Shown: positions 32,242 through 40,912, numbered from the stretch's first letter. The stretch is 44,013 nt of DNA from Pseudooceanicola sp. HF7 (GCF_011806405.1 NZ_JAATOW010000038.1:1-44013); one strand, 5' to 3'. Translations and numbers: made by a program. The notes: generated by a model not told the origin, from the letters alone.

Positions 32242-32990
32242 TGCGGCGCGTCCGGGGCTTGCTCGCGGTAATGGTAGCTGCCGATCACCGTCATGCCGAG
32301 CCTTGAATAAAGCGCGTTGCCCGCGACATTCGCCTTGGTGCAGATGACGGAGAACTCCTCGGCGCCCTGTGCCTGCGCCCAGGCGGCGGCGCGGATCATC
32401 ATCGCGTAGCCCAGGCGCTTGCCGCGAAAGTCCGCGCGCACCTCAAGCGCATGCAGCATCGCGACGCCGTCATGCAGCGCGACAAAGGCGGTGGCCGCCG
32501 GGCTGTTCTCCCACCGGCCCAGAAGAGAGACGCGCGGCCCTCTGGCCCGTTCCATCACCGCGATGCGGCCGGGGCCGATGCCACCTTCGGCCCAGATCTC
32601 TTTCTGGATGGCCAAGGGCTCCCAGATCTCCATCGCGGAACAGGCGGGGGGCAGGGGCTGGGTCGCCATGGCGGTGGCGGAGGCCAGGTAGACGTTGACC
32701 GGATCGACCAGCCGATAGCCCTGCCCGGCCAGGGTGTCATCCAGCGCCTGCTGGTCCCCGGTCAGGCGAAAGAGCGGGTGCTGGCCCAGGTCCTGCATGG
32801 CGGCGGCGGCAGCGGCGATCTGCGCCGGCGTCACCGGCTGATCGGTCGAGGCGGCAGAGACGCGCTTGCCCCCGCCCGCGCCACGGCGCAGGCACCAGGG
32901 GCCGATCGCCATGTAATCGGCGGCCGGCCAGGTGCCGTCCACCACGTCCATCAGGCGCTTCGTGGGGTCCGCTGCGGCCTGTGTCGTCAT
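32238..32990 (-). CDS. GNAT family N-acetyltransferase
   Basis: 250 aa. The C-terminal GNAT fold is clear: LEVRADFRGKRLGYAM (182-197), with the acetyl-CoA pyrophosphate loop RGKRLG at 189-194, then NVAGNALYSRLGM, the typical beta-5/alpha-4 segment. The N-terminal half (1-110) is a less conserved helical region. The acceptor substrate is unknown. Translationally linked on both sides through ATGA overlaps, with the MoaB-like gene upstream and the OmpA gene downstream. Confidence 0.9.
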   Translation of the reverse strand: MTTQAAADPTKRLMDVVDGTWPAADYMAIGPWCLRRGAGGGKRVSAASTDQPVTPAQIAAAAAAMQDLGQHPLFRLTGDQQALDDTLAGQGYRLVDPVNVYLASATAMATQPLPPACSAMEIWEPLAIQKEIWAEGGIGPGRIAVMERARGPRVSLLGRWENSPAATAFVALHDGVAMLHALEVRADFRGKRLGYAMMIRAAAWAQAQGAEEFSVICTKANVAGNALYSRLGMTVIGSYHYREQAPDAPQ

Positions 32991-33709
32991 GCCGGGAACA
33001 GCTCTGCCAGCCGGGCCATGGCGGCGTCCACCTCTGCCCCGTCGGCCCCCCGGATGACGATGTTCGCCCCGAAGACCCCGTCACGCTGGAAGGGGTAGGA
33101 GCCGATGGACAGCGCCGGGAAGTCGCGCGCCAGGTCGGACAGCGGGCCGGCGATCTCACCTTCGCCACGGTTGATGCGCAGGGATTGGGACAGCAGCGGG
33201 CTGCCCCCGGTCAGATGCGGCAGGACAGAGGCCACCATGGCTTCGAAGACCATGGGGACCCCGGCCATGACATGCACGTTCTCAACGGTGAAGCCGGGCG
33301 CGATGGAGACCGGGTTGTCGATCAGCTTGGCGCCTTCGGGAATGCGGGCCATGCGCAGGCGGGCTTGCGTGATTTCCACCCCGCGGGCCTCCCAGTGATC
33401 GGTCAGCAGCTTGCGCGCATCCTCGCGCACGTCGATCGGGCGATCGAAGGCGCGGGCGATGCAATCGGCGGTGATGTCGTCATGGGTCGGCCCGATCCCG
33501 CCAGAGGTGAACACCTCGTCATAGGCGGCGGAAAGCGCCTGCACTGCCGCCACGATGGCCGGGGCATCATCGCTGACCACGCGCACTTCCTTCAGGTCGA
33601 TCCCCACCTTGCACAGTTCCCCGGCCAGGAAGAACATGTTGGCGTCACGGGTCCGACCCGAGAGGATCTCATCCCCGATGACAAGCATTGCGGCGGTGGG
33701 GTTCGGCAT
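32987..33709 (-). CDS. MoaB/MogA-like molybdopterin-binding domain protein (CinA N-terminal type)
   Basis: 240 aa. The MoCF fold is visible: MLVIGDEILSGRTRDAN (8-24) and FTSGGIGPTHDDIT (67-80), both landmarks of CinA N-terminal domains and stand-alone competence/damage-inducible family members. The C-terminal nicotinamide-nucleotide deamidase domain of full CinA is absent, so deamidase activity is not expected; a pyrophosphatase or unknown role is possible. The start at 33709 has AAGGAG 7 nt upstream, against a 22-residue longer reading without one. First gene of the leftward operon with GNAT and OmpA; divergent from sfsA across 64 nt. Confidence 0.9.
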   Translation of the reverse strand: MPNPTAAMLVIGDEILSGRTRDANMFFLAGELCKVGIDLKEVRVVSDDAPAIVAAVQALSAAYDEVFTSGGIGPTHDDITADCIARAFDRPIDVREDARKLLTDHWEARGVEITQARLRMARIPEGAKLIDNPVSIAPGFTVENVHVMAGVPMVFEAMVASVLPHLTGGSPLLSQSLRINRGEGEIAGPLSDLARDFPALSIGSYPFQRDGVFGANIVIRGADGAEVDAAMARLAELFPA

Positions 33710-33773
33710 GGGGCGCTCCTTGCGGCTGGCACGGCATCTTGAGGCCGGATGACAAAATCTATAGGGCCGCCAC

Positions 33774-34481
33774 ATGCGCTTTCAAACCCCACTTTTGCCT
33801 GCCACGCTGTTGCGCCGTTACAAGCGCTTCCTTGCGGACATCCGGCTTGAGGATGGGACCGAGGCGGTGGCCCATTGCGCCAACCCCGGCTCCATGATGG
33901 GTCTGAAGGACGAAGGCACCCGGATCTGGGTCGAACCGAACGACGATCCCCGCAAGAAGCTGAAGTACGGCTGGCGGCTGGTGGAACACGCGGACGGCCA
34001 TTTCACCGGCGTCGATACTTCCGTGCCCAACCGCGCCCTGCGCGAGGCCCTGATCGCCGGGGAGGTCCCCGGCCTGACAGGCTATGACCAGGTCCTGCCG
34101 GAACAGAAATACGGCACCGCCAGCCGGATCGATTTCCTGCTGCGCGGCGCAGACCGCCCCGATTGCTATGTCGAGGTGAAATCCGTCACCCTGTCGCGCC
34201 AGCCGGGCCTGGCCGAATTTCCGGACAGCGTCACGGCGCGCGGGCTCAAGCACCTTCAAGAGCTGTCGCAGATGGCCCAGGCGGGCCACCGGGCGGTGAT
34301 GCTGTTCTTGGTCCAGCGCACGGATGCAGGCGCCAGCGCCATCGCTGCCGATATCGATCCGGCCTATGCGCAGGGCTATGCAAGCGCCCGTGCCGCCGGG
34401 GTCGAGGCGCTTGCTTTCGGTTGCCGGATCAGCCCGGAGGCGATTACTCTTGGGGACCAATTGCCCCCACCGCCGGGCTGA
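33774..34481 (+). CDS. sfsA: Sugar fermentation stimulation protein SfsA
   Basis: 235 aa, full length for the family. SfsA proteins have an N-terminal OB-like part (HCANPGSM at 34-41) and a PD-(D/E)XK nuclease-like core: Glu110 in LPEQKYG, Asp120 in SRIDFLL, and Glu134-x-Lys136 in YVEVKSVTL. The name comes from E. coli maltose metabolism; DNA binding or nuclease action is suggested by the fold, and the biological role remains unsettled. There is no strong ribosome-binding site, but homologues begin at the same MRFxxPL. It precedes map by 105 nt on the same strand. Confidence 0.94.
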   Translation: MRFQTPLLPATLLRRYKRFLADIRLEDGTEAVAHCANPGSMMGLKDEGTRIWVEPNDDPRKKLKYGWRLVEHADGHFTGVDTSVPNRALREALIAGEVPGLTGYDQVLPEQKYGTASRIDFLLRGADRPDCYVEVKSVTLSRQPGLAEFPDSVTARGLKHLQELSQMAQAGHRAVMLFLVQRTDAGASAIAADIDPAYAQGYASARAAGVEALAFGCRISPEAITLGDQLPPPPG

Positions 34482-34586
34482 GGCCCGGCTGACTGGAAAT
34501 TGCTCGCGTCTTGCATTATCTGAAGCGCAAAGCGCCACCGGGATCCGCCCGGAGAGCATCACACTCCCAATGCAGAGGCGAGAGAT

Positions 34587-35405
34587 TTGAAACAGGAACA
34601 TCGTGGCCGCATGACCCGTGAAGGCATCCGTATTTACGAGCCCGCCGATTTTGACGGCATGCGCGCGGCCAGCCAGGTGACGGCGCGTATCCTTGACGAG
34701 GTGGCAGAGCTGGTCTTTCCCGGCCAGAGCACGGCAGAGATCGACCGCTTCATCGAAGAGAAGGTGACCGAATACGGCACCGTTTCCGCCACCATCGGCT
34801 ACAAGGGCTACAAGCACGCCTCCTGCATCTCCGTGAACCACGTGGTCTGCCACGGGATCCCGGGCGACAAGAAGCTGAAGGACGGCGATATCCTGAACAT
34901 CGACGTGACCGTCATCAAGGATGGCTGGTTCGGGGACAGTTCGCGGATGTACGTGGCCGGCAAGCCCAACCGCAAGGCGGAGCGGCTGATCCAGGTCACC
35001 CATGACGCGCTGATGCTGGGCATCGAGGCCGTGAAACCGGGCAATACCTTCGGGGACATCGGCCATGCCATCCAGCAGTTCGTCGAAGGCCACCGCATGT
35101 CCGTGGTCCGCGATTTCTGCGGTCACGGCGTGGGCAAGGTGTTCCACGCGCCGCCCAACGTGCTGCACTACGGCCGCCCGGGTACTGGCGCGACGCTGGA
35201 AGAGGGCATGATCTTCACGATTGAGCCGATGGTGAACCTGGGCCGCGCGGAAACCAAGGTGCTGGCCGATGACTGGACCGCCGTCACCCGCGACAAGTCG
35301 CTGTCAGCGCAGTTCGAACATTCGGTTGGCGTGACCGCGGACGGCGTGGATATCTTCACCACCTCGCCCGGCGGGCTGTTCCACCCGACTTACAAGGCCG
35401 GCTGA
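34587..35405 (+). CDS. map: Type I methionine aminopeptidase
   Basis: Removes the initiator methionine from nascent proteins; cytoplasmic. Counting from the TTG start (272 aa), metal ligands are Asp106, Asp117, His180, Glu213 and Glu244, with His89 (VCHGIPG) at the substrate site. All are present in normal context (NIDVT, GDSSRM, CGHGVG, TIEPM, FEHSVGVT). Start choice: TTG 34587 has GAGG at 34575-34578, and related Rhodobacterales proteins seem to carry a similar eight-residue extension. ATG 34611 is the alternative but has poor spacing. It is followed by a hairpin terminator and faces rsmD. Confidence 0.95.
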   Translation: MKQEHRGRMTREGIRIYEPADFDGMRAASQVTARILDEVAELVFPGQSTAEIDRFIEEKVTEYGTVSATIGYKGYKHASCISVNHVVCHGIPGDKKLKDGDILNIDVTVIKDGWFGDSSRMYVAGKPNRKAERLIQVTHDALMLGIEAVKPGNTFGDIGHAIQQFVEGHRMSVVRDFCGHGVGKVFHAPPNVLHYGRPGTGATLEEGMIFTIEPMVNLGRAETKVLADDWTAVTRDKSLSAQFEHSVGVTADGVDIFTTSPGGLFHPTYKAG

Positions 35406-35437
35406 ACCGGCGGGATCTTCGGGATCTGATGACATGG

Positions 35438-35460
35438 CGGGGCCCTTCGGGGCCCCTCTT
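35438..35460 (+). terminator. Rho-independent terminator of map
   Basis: GGGGCCC, tetraloop TTCG, GGGCCCC, followed by TCTT, 34 nt after the map stop. It lies between convergent map and rsmD. Confidence 0.75.
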
Positions 35461-35471
35461 GCGTTGGGGGG

Positions 35472-36074
35472 TCAGGCCGCGTCGCCCTCGTCCCCGTCTT
35501 CTTCCGCGTCCTTTGGGCTGCGTTCGAGCAGGGTGACCCAGGTGTCGCCGTAGCGCTTGTGTTCCAGCAGGGCAAAGCCCTCTGGCGCGGCCTGTGTCGC
35601 GCTTTCCTCCCAGACGACGAAGGCCTCCGGCGCTAGCCAGCCCTGCTCCAGCGCAGAGGCCAGAGCCACCGCGCCATGCCCGCGCCCGTAGGGCGGATCC
35701 AGGAAGACCAGCGTGGCCGGGGCGCGATCGCAGGCCGGCAGGCGGGTGGCGTTGCAGCGCAGCAGCCGCGTTTTGTCCTTGGCGCGCAGCTCTGCCACGT
35801 TCTGGGAAATCAGCCGCTGCGCCACGCGCCCGTCATCGACAAAGGTGCAATGGCTGGCCCCGCGCGACAGGGCCTCAAGCCCAAGCGCGCCGGTGCCCGC
35901 GAAAAGGTCCAGCACCACGGCATCGCTGACCGGATCGCCGAAGCGCCCGCCCATGAGCATGGAAAACAGGCTTTCGCGCACCCGGTCCGTGGTGGGGCGC
36001 AGGTGCGCGCCCGCATCGCCCTTGCCCAGGGCCGCCAGCTTGCGGCCGCGATATTCGCCCCCGATGATCCGCAT
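35472..36074 (-). CDS. rsmD: 16S rRNA (guanine(966)-N(2))-methyltransferase RsmD
   Basis: 200 aa. It methylates G966 of 16S rRNA using S-adenosylmethionine. The family N-terminus MRIIGGEYRGRKL is present, then LRPTTDRVRESLFSML, the SAM-binding DLFAGTGALGLEA (56-68) and catalytic DPPY (126-129). The tail is acidic (EEDGDEGD). Its ATG overlaps the stop of the upstream reductase gene by one base (CATCA on the plus strand), so the two are in one transcript although functionally unrelated. Confidence 0.96.
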   Translation of the reverse strand: MRIIGGEYRGRKLAALGKGDAGAHLRPTTDRVRESLFSMLMGGRFGDPVSDAVVLDLFAGTGALGLEALSRGASHCTFVDDGRVAQRLISQNVAELRAKDKTRLLRCNATRLPACDRAPATLVFLDPPYGRGHGAVALASALEQGWLAPEAFVVWEESATQAAPEGFALLEHKRYGDTWVTLLERSPKDAEEDGDEGDAA

Positions 36075-37282
36075 CAGCCCTTCATCAGCTCCTTCAGATC
36101 CACGGCCGGATCGGCCAGTTTTGCCGGATCCGCGGTCTTGCCGCCCTCGATCAGGCGCTTGCCCACCATGTAGCCGCGCGGATCGTTCATGGCATCCACC
36201 GCGAGCAGGGTGTCGCCGGCGAAATACCAGTTGCTGAGCGCGCCCTTGTCGCCCCGGCGCTGCACCACGTGATCATAGCCGGTGTTCAGCCCGGCGATCT
36301 GCAGTTTCACGTCGAACTGGTCGGACCAGAACCAGGGCTTGGGCACATAGGGCACATCGCGCCCCAGCATGTTCAGCGCGACGTTCTCCGCCATGTCGAT
36401 GGCGTTCTGCACGCTTTCCAGCCGCAGCCGCCCGCCCTTCCAGGGGAAGCTGGCGCAATCGCCGGCAGAGAAGATATGCGGATCGCTGGTGCGGCCATGT
36501 TCATCGCACTGGATGCCGTTTCGGATGTCCAGGCCCGCTTCCTCGGCCAGTTTCTCATCCGGCAGGATGCCCATGCCGACGATGACGAAATCCACCTCAA
36601 GCTCTGTCCCGTCGCCTAGTACGGCCCCGGTGACCCGGGTGTCGCCGGTCAGGCGCTCAAGACCCGTGTTCTCGCGCAGGTCGACACCCTGGACCAGGTG
36701 AAGCTCGCGGAAGTAATCTGAGGTCTCGGGGCAGGCGACGCGTTTCAGGATGCGGTCGGCCATCTCAATCAGCGTGACCTTCAGGCCCAGCTTCGCCGCC
36801 ACCGCCGCGGCCTCAAGCCCGATGTAGCCACCGCCCACAATCAGCAGCCTTGCGCCTTCGCGGAACTGCGGTGCCATCGCATCCACGTCCGCCAGGCTGC
36901 GCACGGCGAAAACGCCCTGCAACTCGCCGCCAAGCGCCTTGGGCAGGTGACGTGGCACCGATCCGGTGGTCAGGGCCAGCTGGCCGTAATGCACCACCTC
37001 ATCGCCCAGGACCAGCTCTTTCGCGGCGGGCGCGATGGCCGAGACGGGCGTGCCCAGGCGCAGGGTGATGTCATGATCGGCGTACCAGCTTTCGGGCCGC
37101 AGGTAGAGCCGGGCTTCCTCCATCTCGCCCAGCAGGTACTTCTTGGACAGGGGCGGGCGCTGGTAGGGCGGCGCGCTTTCCGCCCCGAAAACGGTGATGG
37201 AGCCCTCGAAACCTTCCGAACGCAGCTTGGCAACAAGAGAGGCACCTGCCTGCCCGGCCCCGATCACGGCAATGTCAGTCAT
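36074..37282 (-). CDS. FAD/NAD(P)H-dependent ferredoxin reductase-like oxidoreductase
   Basis: 402 aa, of the rubredoxin/putidaredoxin reductase type (BphA4/ThcD-like). The N-terminal FAD site is IGAGQAG (7-13) followed by the family stretch PPYQRPPLSKKYL (38-50). The NAD(P) site is IVGGGYIGLEAA (148-159). The second FAD contact is IFSAGDCAS, then the reductase C-terminal domain (PWFWSDQFDVKLQIAG). It passes electrons from NAD(P)H to a ferredoxin or oxygenase partner, none of which is adjacent. The start at 37282 fits the Rossmann beginning, with GAGGG upstream; a 19-residue longer reading has no such support. Leads into rsmD. Confidence 0.92.
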   Translation of the reverse strand: MTDIAVIGAGQAGASLVAKLRSEGFEGSITVFGAESAPPYQRPPLSKKYLLGEMEEARLYLRPESWYADHDITLRLGTPVSAIAPAAKELVLGDEVVHYGQLALTTGSVPRHLPKALGGELQGVFAVRSLADVDAMAPQFREGARLLIVGGGYIGLEAAAVAAKLGLKVTLIEMADRILKRVACPETSDYFRELHLVQGVDLRENTGLERLTGDTRVTGAVLGDGTELEVDFVIVGMGILPDEKLAEEAGLDIRNGIQCDEHGRTSDPHIFSAGDCASFPWKGGRLRLESVQNAIDMAENVALNMLGRDVPYVPKPWFWSDQFDVKLQIAGLNTGYDHVVQRRGDKGALSNWYFAGDTLLAVDAMNDPRGYMVGKRLIEGGKTADPAKLADPAVDLKELMKG

Positions 37283-37386
37283 GCGAAAATCCCTCGCTCT
37301 CATCTGGTACGTCCGAATGGCCAAGCTATAGTCCCGCACACGGGAAACGCAAATCGACGCGCAAAATAGAGAAGGGGACGCAAGAC

Positions 37387-37875
37387 ATGACGATCAAGAC
37401 TGGAGACACCCTGCCGGATGCGACACTGGTGGGCATGGGCGCCGAGGGACCGGCGCAGGTTGCACTGAAAGACAAGCTTGCGGGCCGCAAGGTCGTGATC
37501 TTCGGCCTGCCGGGCGCCTTCACCGGCACCTGCACCACCGCCCATGTGCCCAGCTTCATGCGCACCAAGCCGGGCTTTGACGAAAAGGGCGTGGACGAGA
37601 TCATCTGCGTCTCCGTCAACGATCCCTTCGTGATGAGCGCCTGGGGCGAAAGCACCGGCGCGACAGAGGCCGGGCTGACCTTCCTGGGCGATCCGCATTC
37701 GGAATTCACCAAGGCGATCGGCCTTGAGTTCTCTGCCCCGCCGGTGGGCCTGATCGATCGCTCCAAGCGCTATGCCCTTTATGCCGAAGACGGCGTGGTC
37801 AAGGTGCTGCACCTGGAAGAGAACGCCGGCACCTGCGAGATCTCAGGCGGCGAAAGCCTGCTGGACGCGATCTGA
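37387..37875 (+). CDS. Peroxiredoxin, Prx5 type
   Basis: 162-aa thiol peroxidase reducing hydrogen peroxide or alkyl hydroperoxides. Peroxidatic Cys49 is in PGAFTGTCTTAHVPSF, the Prx5-type active-site loop. A second cysteine in AGTCEISGG near the C-terminus could be the resolving residue. No signal peptide, so cytoplasmic. GGGGACGCAAGAC before the ATG gives only a weak ribosome-binding site. It diverges from the FAD reductase gene across about 100 nt, and a hairpin follows 61 nt after the stop. Confidence 0.94.
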   Translation: MTIKTGDTLPDATLVGMGAEGPAQVALKDKLAGRKVVIFGLPGAFTGTCTTAHVPSFMRTKPGFDEKGVDEIICVSVNDPFVMSAWGESTGATEAGLTFLGDPHSEFTKAIGLEFSAPPVGLIDRSKRYALYAEDGVVKVLHLEENAGTCEISGGESLLDAI

Positions 37876-37936
37876 CCATTTCGGCGGGCCCCCGGGTCCG
37901 CCACTCGCCTGCCGGGGTGGCAGGCGGTCGAAATGA

Positions 37937-37976
37937 AAAACCCGGCCCTGCGCAAGCAGGGGCCGGGAGTGTTTCG
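37937..37976 (+). terminator. Terminator-like hairpin after the peroxiredoxin gene
   Basis: CCCGGCCCTGC, tetraloop GCAA, GCAGGGGCCGGG with one bulged G, preceded by AAAAA and followed by AGTGTTTC. The stem is strong and the T-tract weak. Confidence 0.65.
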
Positions 37977-38264
37977 GACCCTGTCTCGCCGCTGTCAAAG
38001 GCTGCAGTCTCCGGATGTCTTTCTGTCCCTCGTATTGTCCCCTGGACTGGCGCGGCTGTTCGCTCGCACCGTCAAACGCCGCGCCCATATGTCCCCAAGG
38101 GCGGCGGATCCCCAGCTCTACGATTGCTCCATGGATAGCTTGTATACAGGTTCGGAGTCAAAGCCTGAGCGTTTCGTTTTTCTGATCACGGAAACGTCAG
38201 GGCCCCGCCGCCTGAAATTTGAGCATGGCGTTGCAGGGCGGGCAAACCCGCTCCGCAGGCCCCG
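37977..38264. other. Intergenic region with a GntR-like palindrome
   Basis: No convincing gene. An open frame through 38091-38301 starts at an ATG without a ribosome-binding site and ends in low-complexity Arg/Ala, so it is not called. The stretch 38110-38200 is locally A+T-richer. Besides the palindrome at 38139-38150 it holds CGTTTC/GAAACG (about 38170-38196), a weak inverted repeat. Confidence 0.5.
38139..38150. promoter_or_regulatory. Palindrome CTTGTATACAGG, GntR-type operator candidate
   Basis: The core TGTATACA is a perfect 8-bp palindrome, extending to 10 of 12 bases. TTGTATACAA-like sites are bound by several FadR/FCD-branch GntR regulators, and a GntR gene lies 880 bp away. No second copy was found in the window. 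Confidence 0.35.
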
Positions 38265-38873
38265 TCAGGGCGCGGCGGGGCGCCCCGGGGATAGCGCCTG
38301 AAGCCAACGCATCTGCACCTTGCTTTCCACCGCTTCGCTGAAGGCCGCGCGCACATGGGCGATGGCCGCGTCCGGCGCCATGCCGCGTTCGATCAGCAGC
38401 AGTGCGGCGACAAGCCCGCTGCGCCCGGCCCCGTAAAGACAGGTCAGAACGCAGGTGCCGCCGCTGTCCAGCAGCGCATGCAGCCGGGGGCCAAGGCTGG
38501 CCCAATGCTGCATGAAACCCTCGTCAGGGGCGCAATAATCCCGGATCGGGTGATGGGACAGGGCGATACCGCAGCGCTCCAGCCCCGCGGCCAGCAGGGG
38601 CAGCGCGCCCTCGGGCAGCTCCTTGGCCTCTGGCAGGGCCAGGCAGCGGCTGGCCCCGGCCGCGCGGCACCAGTCCAGCGTGGCGGAAAGGATCTCCGGA
38701 TCCATGTAGCTGCTGCCATCGACCCCGCTGGACAGGCCGGGAAATCCCGCAAGGATGCAGCGCCCGCCGCCCGGCACGGCCATGACGGCGCGGATCGACA
38801 GCGCCTCTGTCCCGCTGGACAGGAGGGCATCGGGCTGCCCTGTCGCAGGGTCAGGCGGGGTCTTGTCGGCCAT
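38265..38873 (-). CDS. Protein tyrosine/dual-specificity phosphatase-like protein
   Basis: 202 aa, cytoplasmic. The phosphatase loop C-x5-R is intact: Cys145 to Arg151 in TCLYGAGRSG, and RDYCAPDEGF (111-120) supplies a general-acid Asp in the position expected for dual-specificity enzymes. The N-terminal part (AVPGGGRCILAGFPGLS) resembles the start of cyclin-dependent kinase inhibitor 3-like and related bacterial phosphatases. The substrate (phosphotyrosine protein, nucleotide or phosphoinositide-like) is unknown. The start at 38873 has GGAA 7 nt upstream; a much longer in-frame reading runs antisense through the GntR gene and is rejected. Divergent from the GntR gene. Confidence 0.85.
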   Translation of the reverse strand: MADKTPPDPATGQPDALLSSGTEALSIRAVMAVPGGGRCILAGFPGLSSGVDGSSYMDPEILSATLDWCRAAGASRCLALPEAKELPEGALPLLAAGLERCGIALSHHPIRDYCAPDEGFMQHWASLGPRLHALLDSGGTCVLTCLYGAGRSGLVAALLLIERGMAPDAAIAHVRAAFSEAVESKVQMRWLQALSPGRPAAP

Positions 38874-39029
38874 GGGGCATTTCCATGCGTTACGATCCGG
38901 GAAATTTCGGCTAGTTTGTGCGCGATACAACAAAATAGCCAGATCGTGCTTGCCGCATGTGTGTCTGGCAACAGCCCGGAAAGCACCGCTTTGGCCGTGC
39001 CGGAACCGGGCGGGCTTCGGGTGAGGAAG

Positions 39030-39641
39030 ATGAAGAAGACCAGTGCCGAAATCGCCGTGATCCTGCGCGAACGGATCTGCCTCTATCCGGGGCCCGGAGA
39101 GATGCTGTTGCACGAAGGGCAGCTGGCTGAGGAATTCGGCCTGTCGCGCACGCCGATCCGCCAAGTGCTTCAGATGCTGTCCTACGAAGGCCTGGTCGAG
39201 ACGCGCTCGGGCGTGGGCACGATCGCCACGCCGCTGCGGCCCGAACGCCGGGAGGCTGACGAAGCCGCCTTTCGCGCGCTGCTGGGGGCCGGGGCGGCCT
39301 GCCCGGTGACCGGGCGCGCGGTGCTTGAGGATGTGCTGGGGCTGCTGCGCAAGTCGCGCGCGGCGCTGGATCAGCAGGACGGCACGCCAGAGGCCCGGCT
39401 TTACCGCGCGCTCGCCTGGCTGCTTGAGGCCACCACCATGCTGGTGGATGACAACGTGATCGTCACTGCAATGCGTGCCGCCACCCTGCGCCATATCCGC
39501 TGGCTGGTGGCGGAGCTGCGGGAAGGCACCTTCCGGGATCCGGCCGCCGAATACGGCAGCTGGCTGGACCAGGCGATCCGCCTGGCCGAAAGCAAGGCCC
39601 CCGACGTGGTGCTGTCCCACCTGGCCAACCGCCGGCACTGA
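39030..39641 (+). CDS. GntR family transcriptional regulator
   Basis: 203 aa. The N-terminal winged helix is typical: ILRERICLYPGPGEMLLHEGQLAEEFGLSRTPIRQVLQMLSYEGLVETR, with the recognition helix at SRTPIRQVL. The C-terminal domain is helical, about 130 residues, shorter and less conserved than usual FCD domains, and I cannot see its three-His metal site. The ATG at 39030 has GAGGAAG very close; GTG 39021 is a possible earlier start. Divergently transcribed from the phosphatase gene across 156 nt, the usual layout for a regulator and its target. It ends with a hairpin at 39690-39724. Confidence 0.88.
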   Translation: MKKTSAEIAVILRERICLYPGPGEMLLHEGQLAEEFGLSRTPIRQVLQMLSYEGLVETRSGVGTIATPLRPERREADEAAFRALLGAGAACPVTGRAVLEDVLGLLRKSRAALDQQDGTPEARLYRALAWLLEATTMLVDDNVIVTAMRAATLRHIRWLVAELREGTFRDPAAEYGSWLDQAIRLAESKAPDVVLSHLANRRH

Positions 39642-39689
39642 CCGGACAGCCGCGCGCGCTGCCAGCCAGTCCCGGCAGGGCGGAATGAC

Positions 39690-39724
39690 AAAGGCCGGCC
39701 CTTTCGGACCGGCCCCTGTTTCCT
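39690..39724 (+). terminator. Terminator after the GntR gene, possibly bidirectional
   Basis: GGCCGG-C-CC, loop TTTC, GG-A-CCGGCC (8 pairs with one mismatch), followed by CCTGTTT. It lies between the GntR and MscS genes, which converge. Confidence 0.65.
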
Positions 39725-39743
39725 GCACCACCGGGCGCAGAGG

Positions 39744-40619
39744 TCACGCGCTGAGCTGCGCGGCCTCTTCCTCGGTTTTCACAGAGATCGTGCGCGTGGG
39801 AAAGGGGATCTCGATCCCACCTGCGTCCAGCGCCTCCTTCACCTTGCGGGTCATGTCGGCCTGGAAGCCGAAAAGCACCGTCCGGTCACACCAGACACGG
39901 ACCAGGAAATCGACGGAGCTGTCGCCCAGGTTGGTGACCTGGATGAAGGGCTCCGGATCGGACATGGCGCGCTCGTCGGCCATGATCGTGTCCTTGATGA
40001 TCTGCTCTGCCTTCTTCAGGTCGCTGTCGTAGCTGACGCCAAAGGTCCATTCCGCGCGCCGCGTCGGGTAGACGGAATAATTGGTGATCGTGTTGCCCCA
40101 GACCTGGCTGTTGGGAATGATCACCTGGGTGTTGGACAGGCTTGCCAGCTCCGTGTTGTTCAGGCTGATCGACATGACCGTGCCCATCTGGCCGCCGATC
40201 TCGACGAAGTCGCCGTTCTTGAAGGGGCGGAAGAAGACGATCATGACGCCCGCCGCCACGTTGGACAGCGTGCCCTGCAGCGCCAGGCCGATGGCCAGGC
40301 CCGCGGCACCCAGCAGCGCGATGATGGAGGTCGTCTGCACCCCGAAGGTGTTCAGCACGAAGAGCAGCGTGAAGCCGATGATCGTGTAGCCCAGGATCGA
40401 CCCGAGGAAGGAGAACAGCGTGTCATCCAGCTGCTTGTGCTTCTTGGACAGCCCCATGATCCGGCGCTTGGCGAAACCCGACAGCCACAGGCCGACGACC
40501 AGGATCAGCAGCGCAGCGACGATATTGCCCACGAGGGAAGTGACCATGTCCAGGGTGAGGTAGGAACCGATCGTCTGGCCGTTCCAGACCTCGGTATTCA
40601 GCAATTCGTCAAAATTCAT
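39744..40619 (-). CDS. Small-conductance mechanosensitive channel, MscS family
   Basis: 291 aa, the size of E. coli MscS. It opens under membrane tension to release solutes during osmotic down-shock. Three membrane helices: about 27-50, 70-92, and the pore helix at 100-130 with the Gly/Ala pattern [23 protein letters not shown] (landmark). The beta domain follows at [13 protein letters not shown] and a mixed C-terminal domain at [20 protein letters not shown]. No signal peptide. Its ATG overlaps the pterin dehydratase stop. It is the last gene of the five-gene leftward operon; the terminator at 39690-39724 could serve it. Confidence 0.95.
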   Translation of the reverse strand: MNFDELLNTEVWNGQTIGSYLTLDMVTSLVGNIVAALLILVVGLWLSGFAKRRIMGLSKKHKQLDDTLFSFLGSILGYTIIGFTLLFVLNTFGVQTTSIIALLGAAGLAIGLALQGTLSNVAAGVMIVFFRPFKNGDFVEIGGQMGTVMSISLNNTELASLSNTQVIIPNSQVWGNTITNYSVYPTRRAEWTFGVSYDSDLKKAEQIIKDTIMADERAMSDPEPFIQVTNLGDSSVDFLVRVWCDRTVLFGFQADMTRKVKEALDAGGIEIPFPTRTISVKTEEEAAQLSA

Positions 40620-40912
40620 GTCAGCAATTGGTCCATTTTACGTGCAAGTTTCGCATCAAGCGAGGTTAAGCCGCCCATGTCATGGGTTGTCAACCTGACG
40701 TTGACCGTCTTGTAGACATTGCTCCAGTCCGGGTGGTGGTCCCATTTCTCCGCCCAAAGGGCGGCCCGGGTCATGAAGGCGAAGGCCTCGGTGAAATCGG
40801 CGAAGGTGAAGGTCTTGCTCAGGGTCTTGCCCTCTTCATCAAGCTGCCAGCCGGTTTCAAACAAGGGTTTCAACAGGGTGTCCTTGACGGATGCGCTGAG
40901 AAGTTCGGTCAT
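40616..40912 (-). CDS. 4a-hydroxytetrahydrobiopterin dehydratase (PCD/DCoH family)
   Basis: 98 aa. It dehydrates 4a-hydroxytetrahydropterin, regenerating the cofactor of aromatic amino acid hydroxylases, and similar proteins also assist molybdopterin metabolism. The active-site stretch is [13 protein letters not shown] (55-67), with His59, His60 and Trp63. The start at 40912 overlaps the upstream acyltransferase stop (ATGA); a longer reading is antisense-like Arg/Gly and rejected. It is translationally linked on both sides. No phenylalanine hydroxylase gene is nearby, so its pterin partner is elsewhere or different. Confidence 0.94.
   Translation of the reverse strand: MTELLSASVKDTLLKPLFETGWQLDEEGKTLSKTFTFADFTEAFAFMTRAALWAEKWDHHPDWSNVYKTVNVRLTTHDMGGLTSLDAKLARKMDQLLT

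Noticed and set aside
37933-38301. Open frame after the peroxiredoxin gene
   Set aside because: It starts within a hairpin, has no ribosome-binding site and overlaps the phosphatase 3' end; no family is recognisable. The segment 38091-38230 reads less randomly but is not enough for a call.
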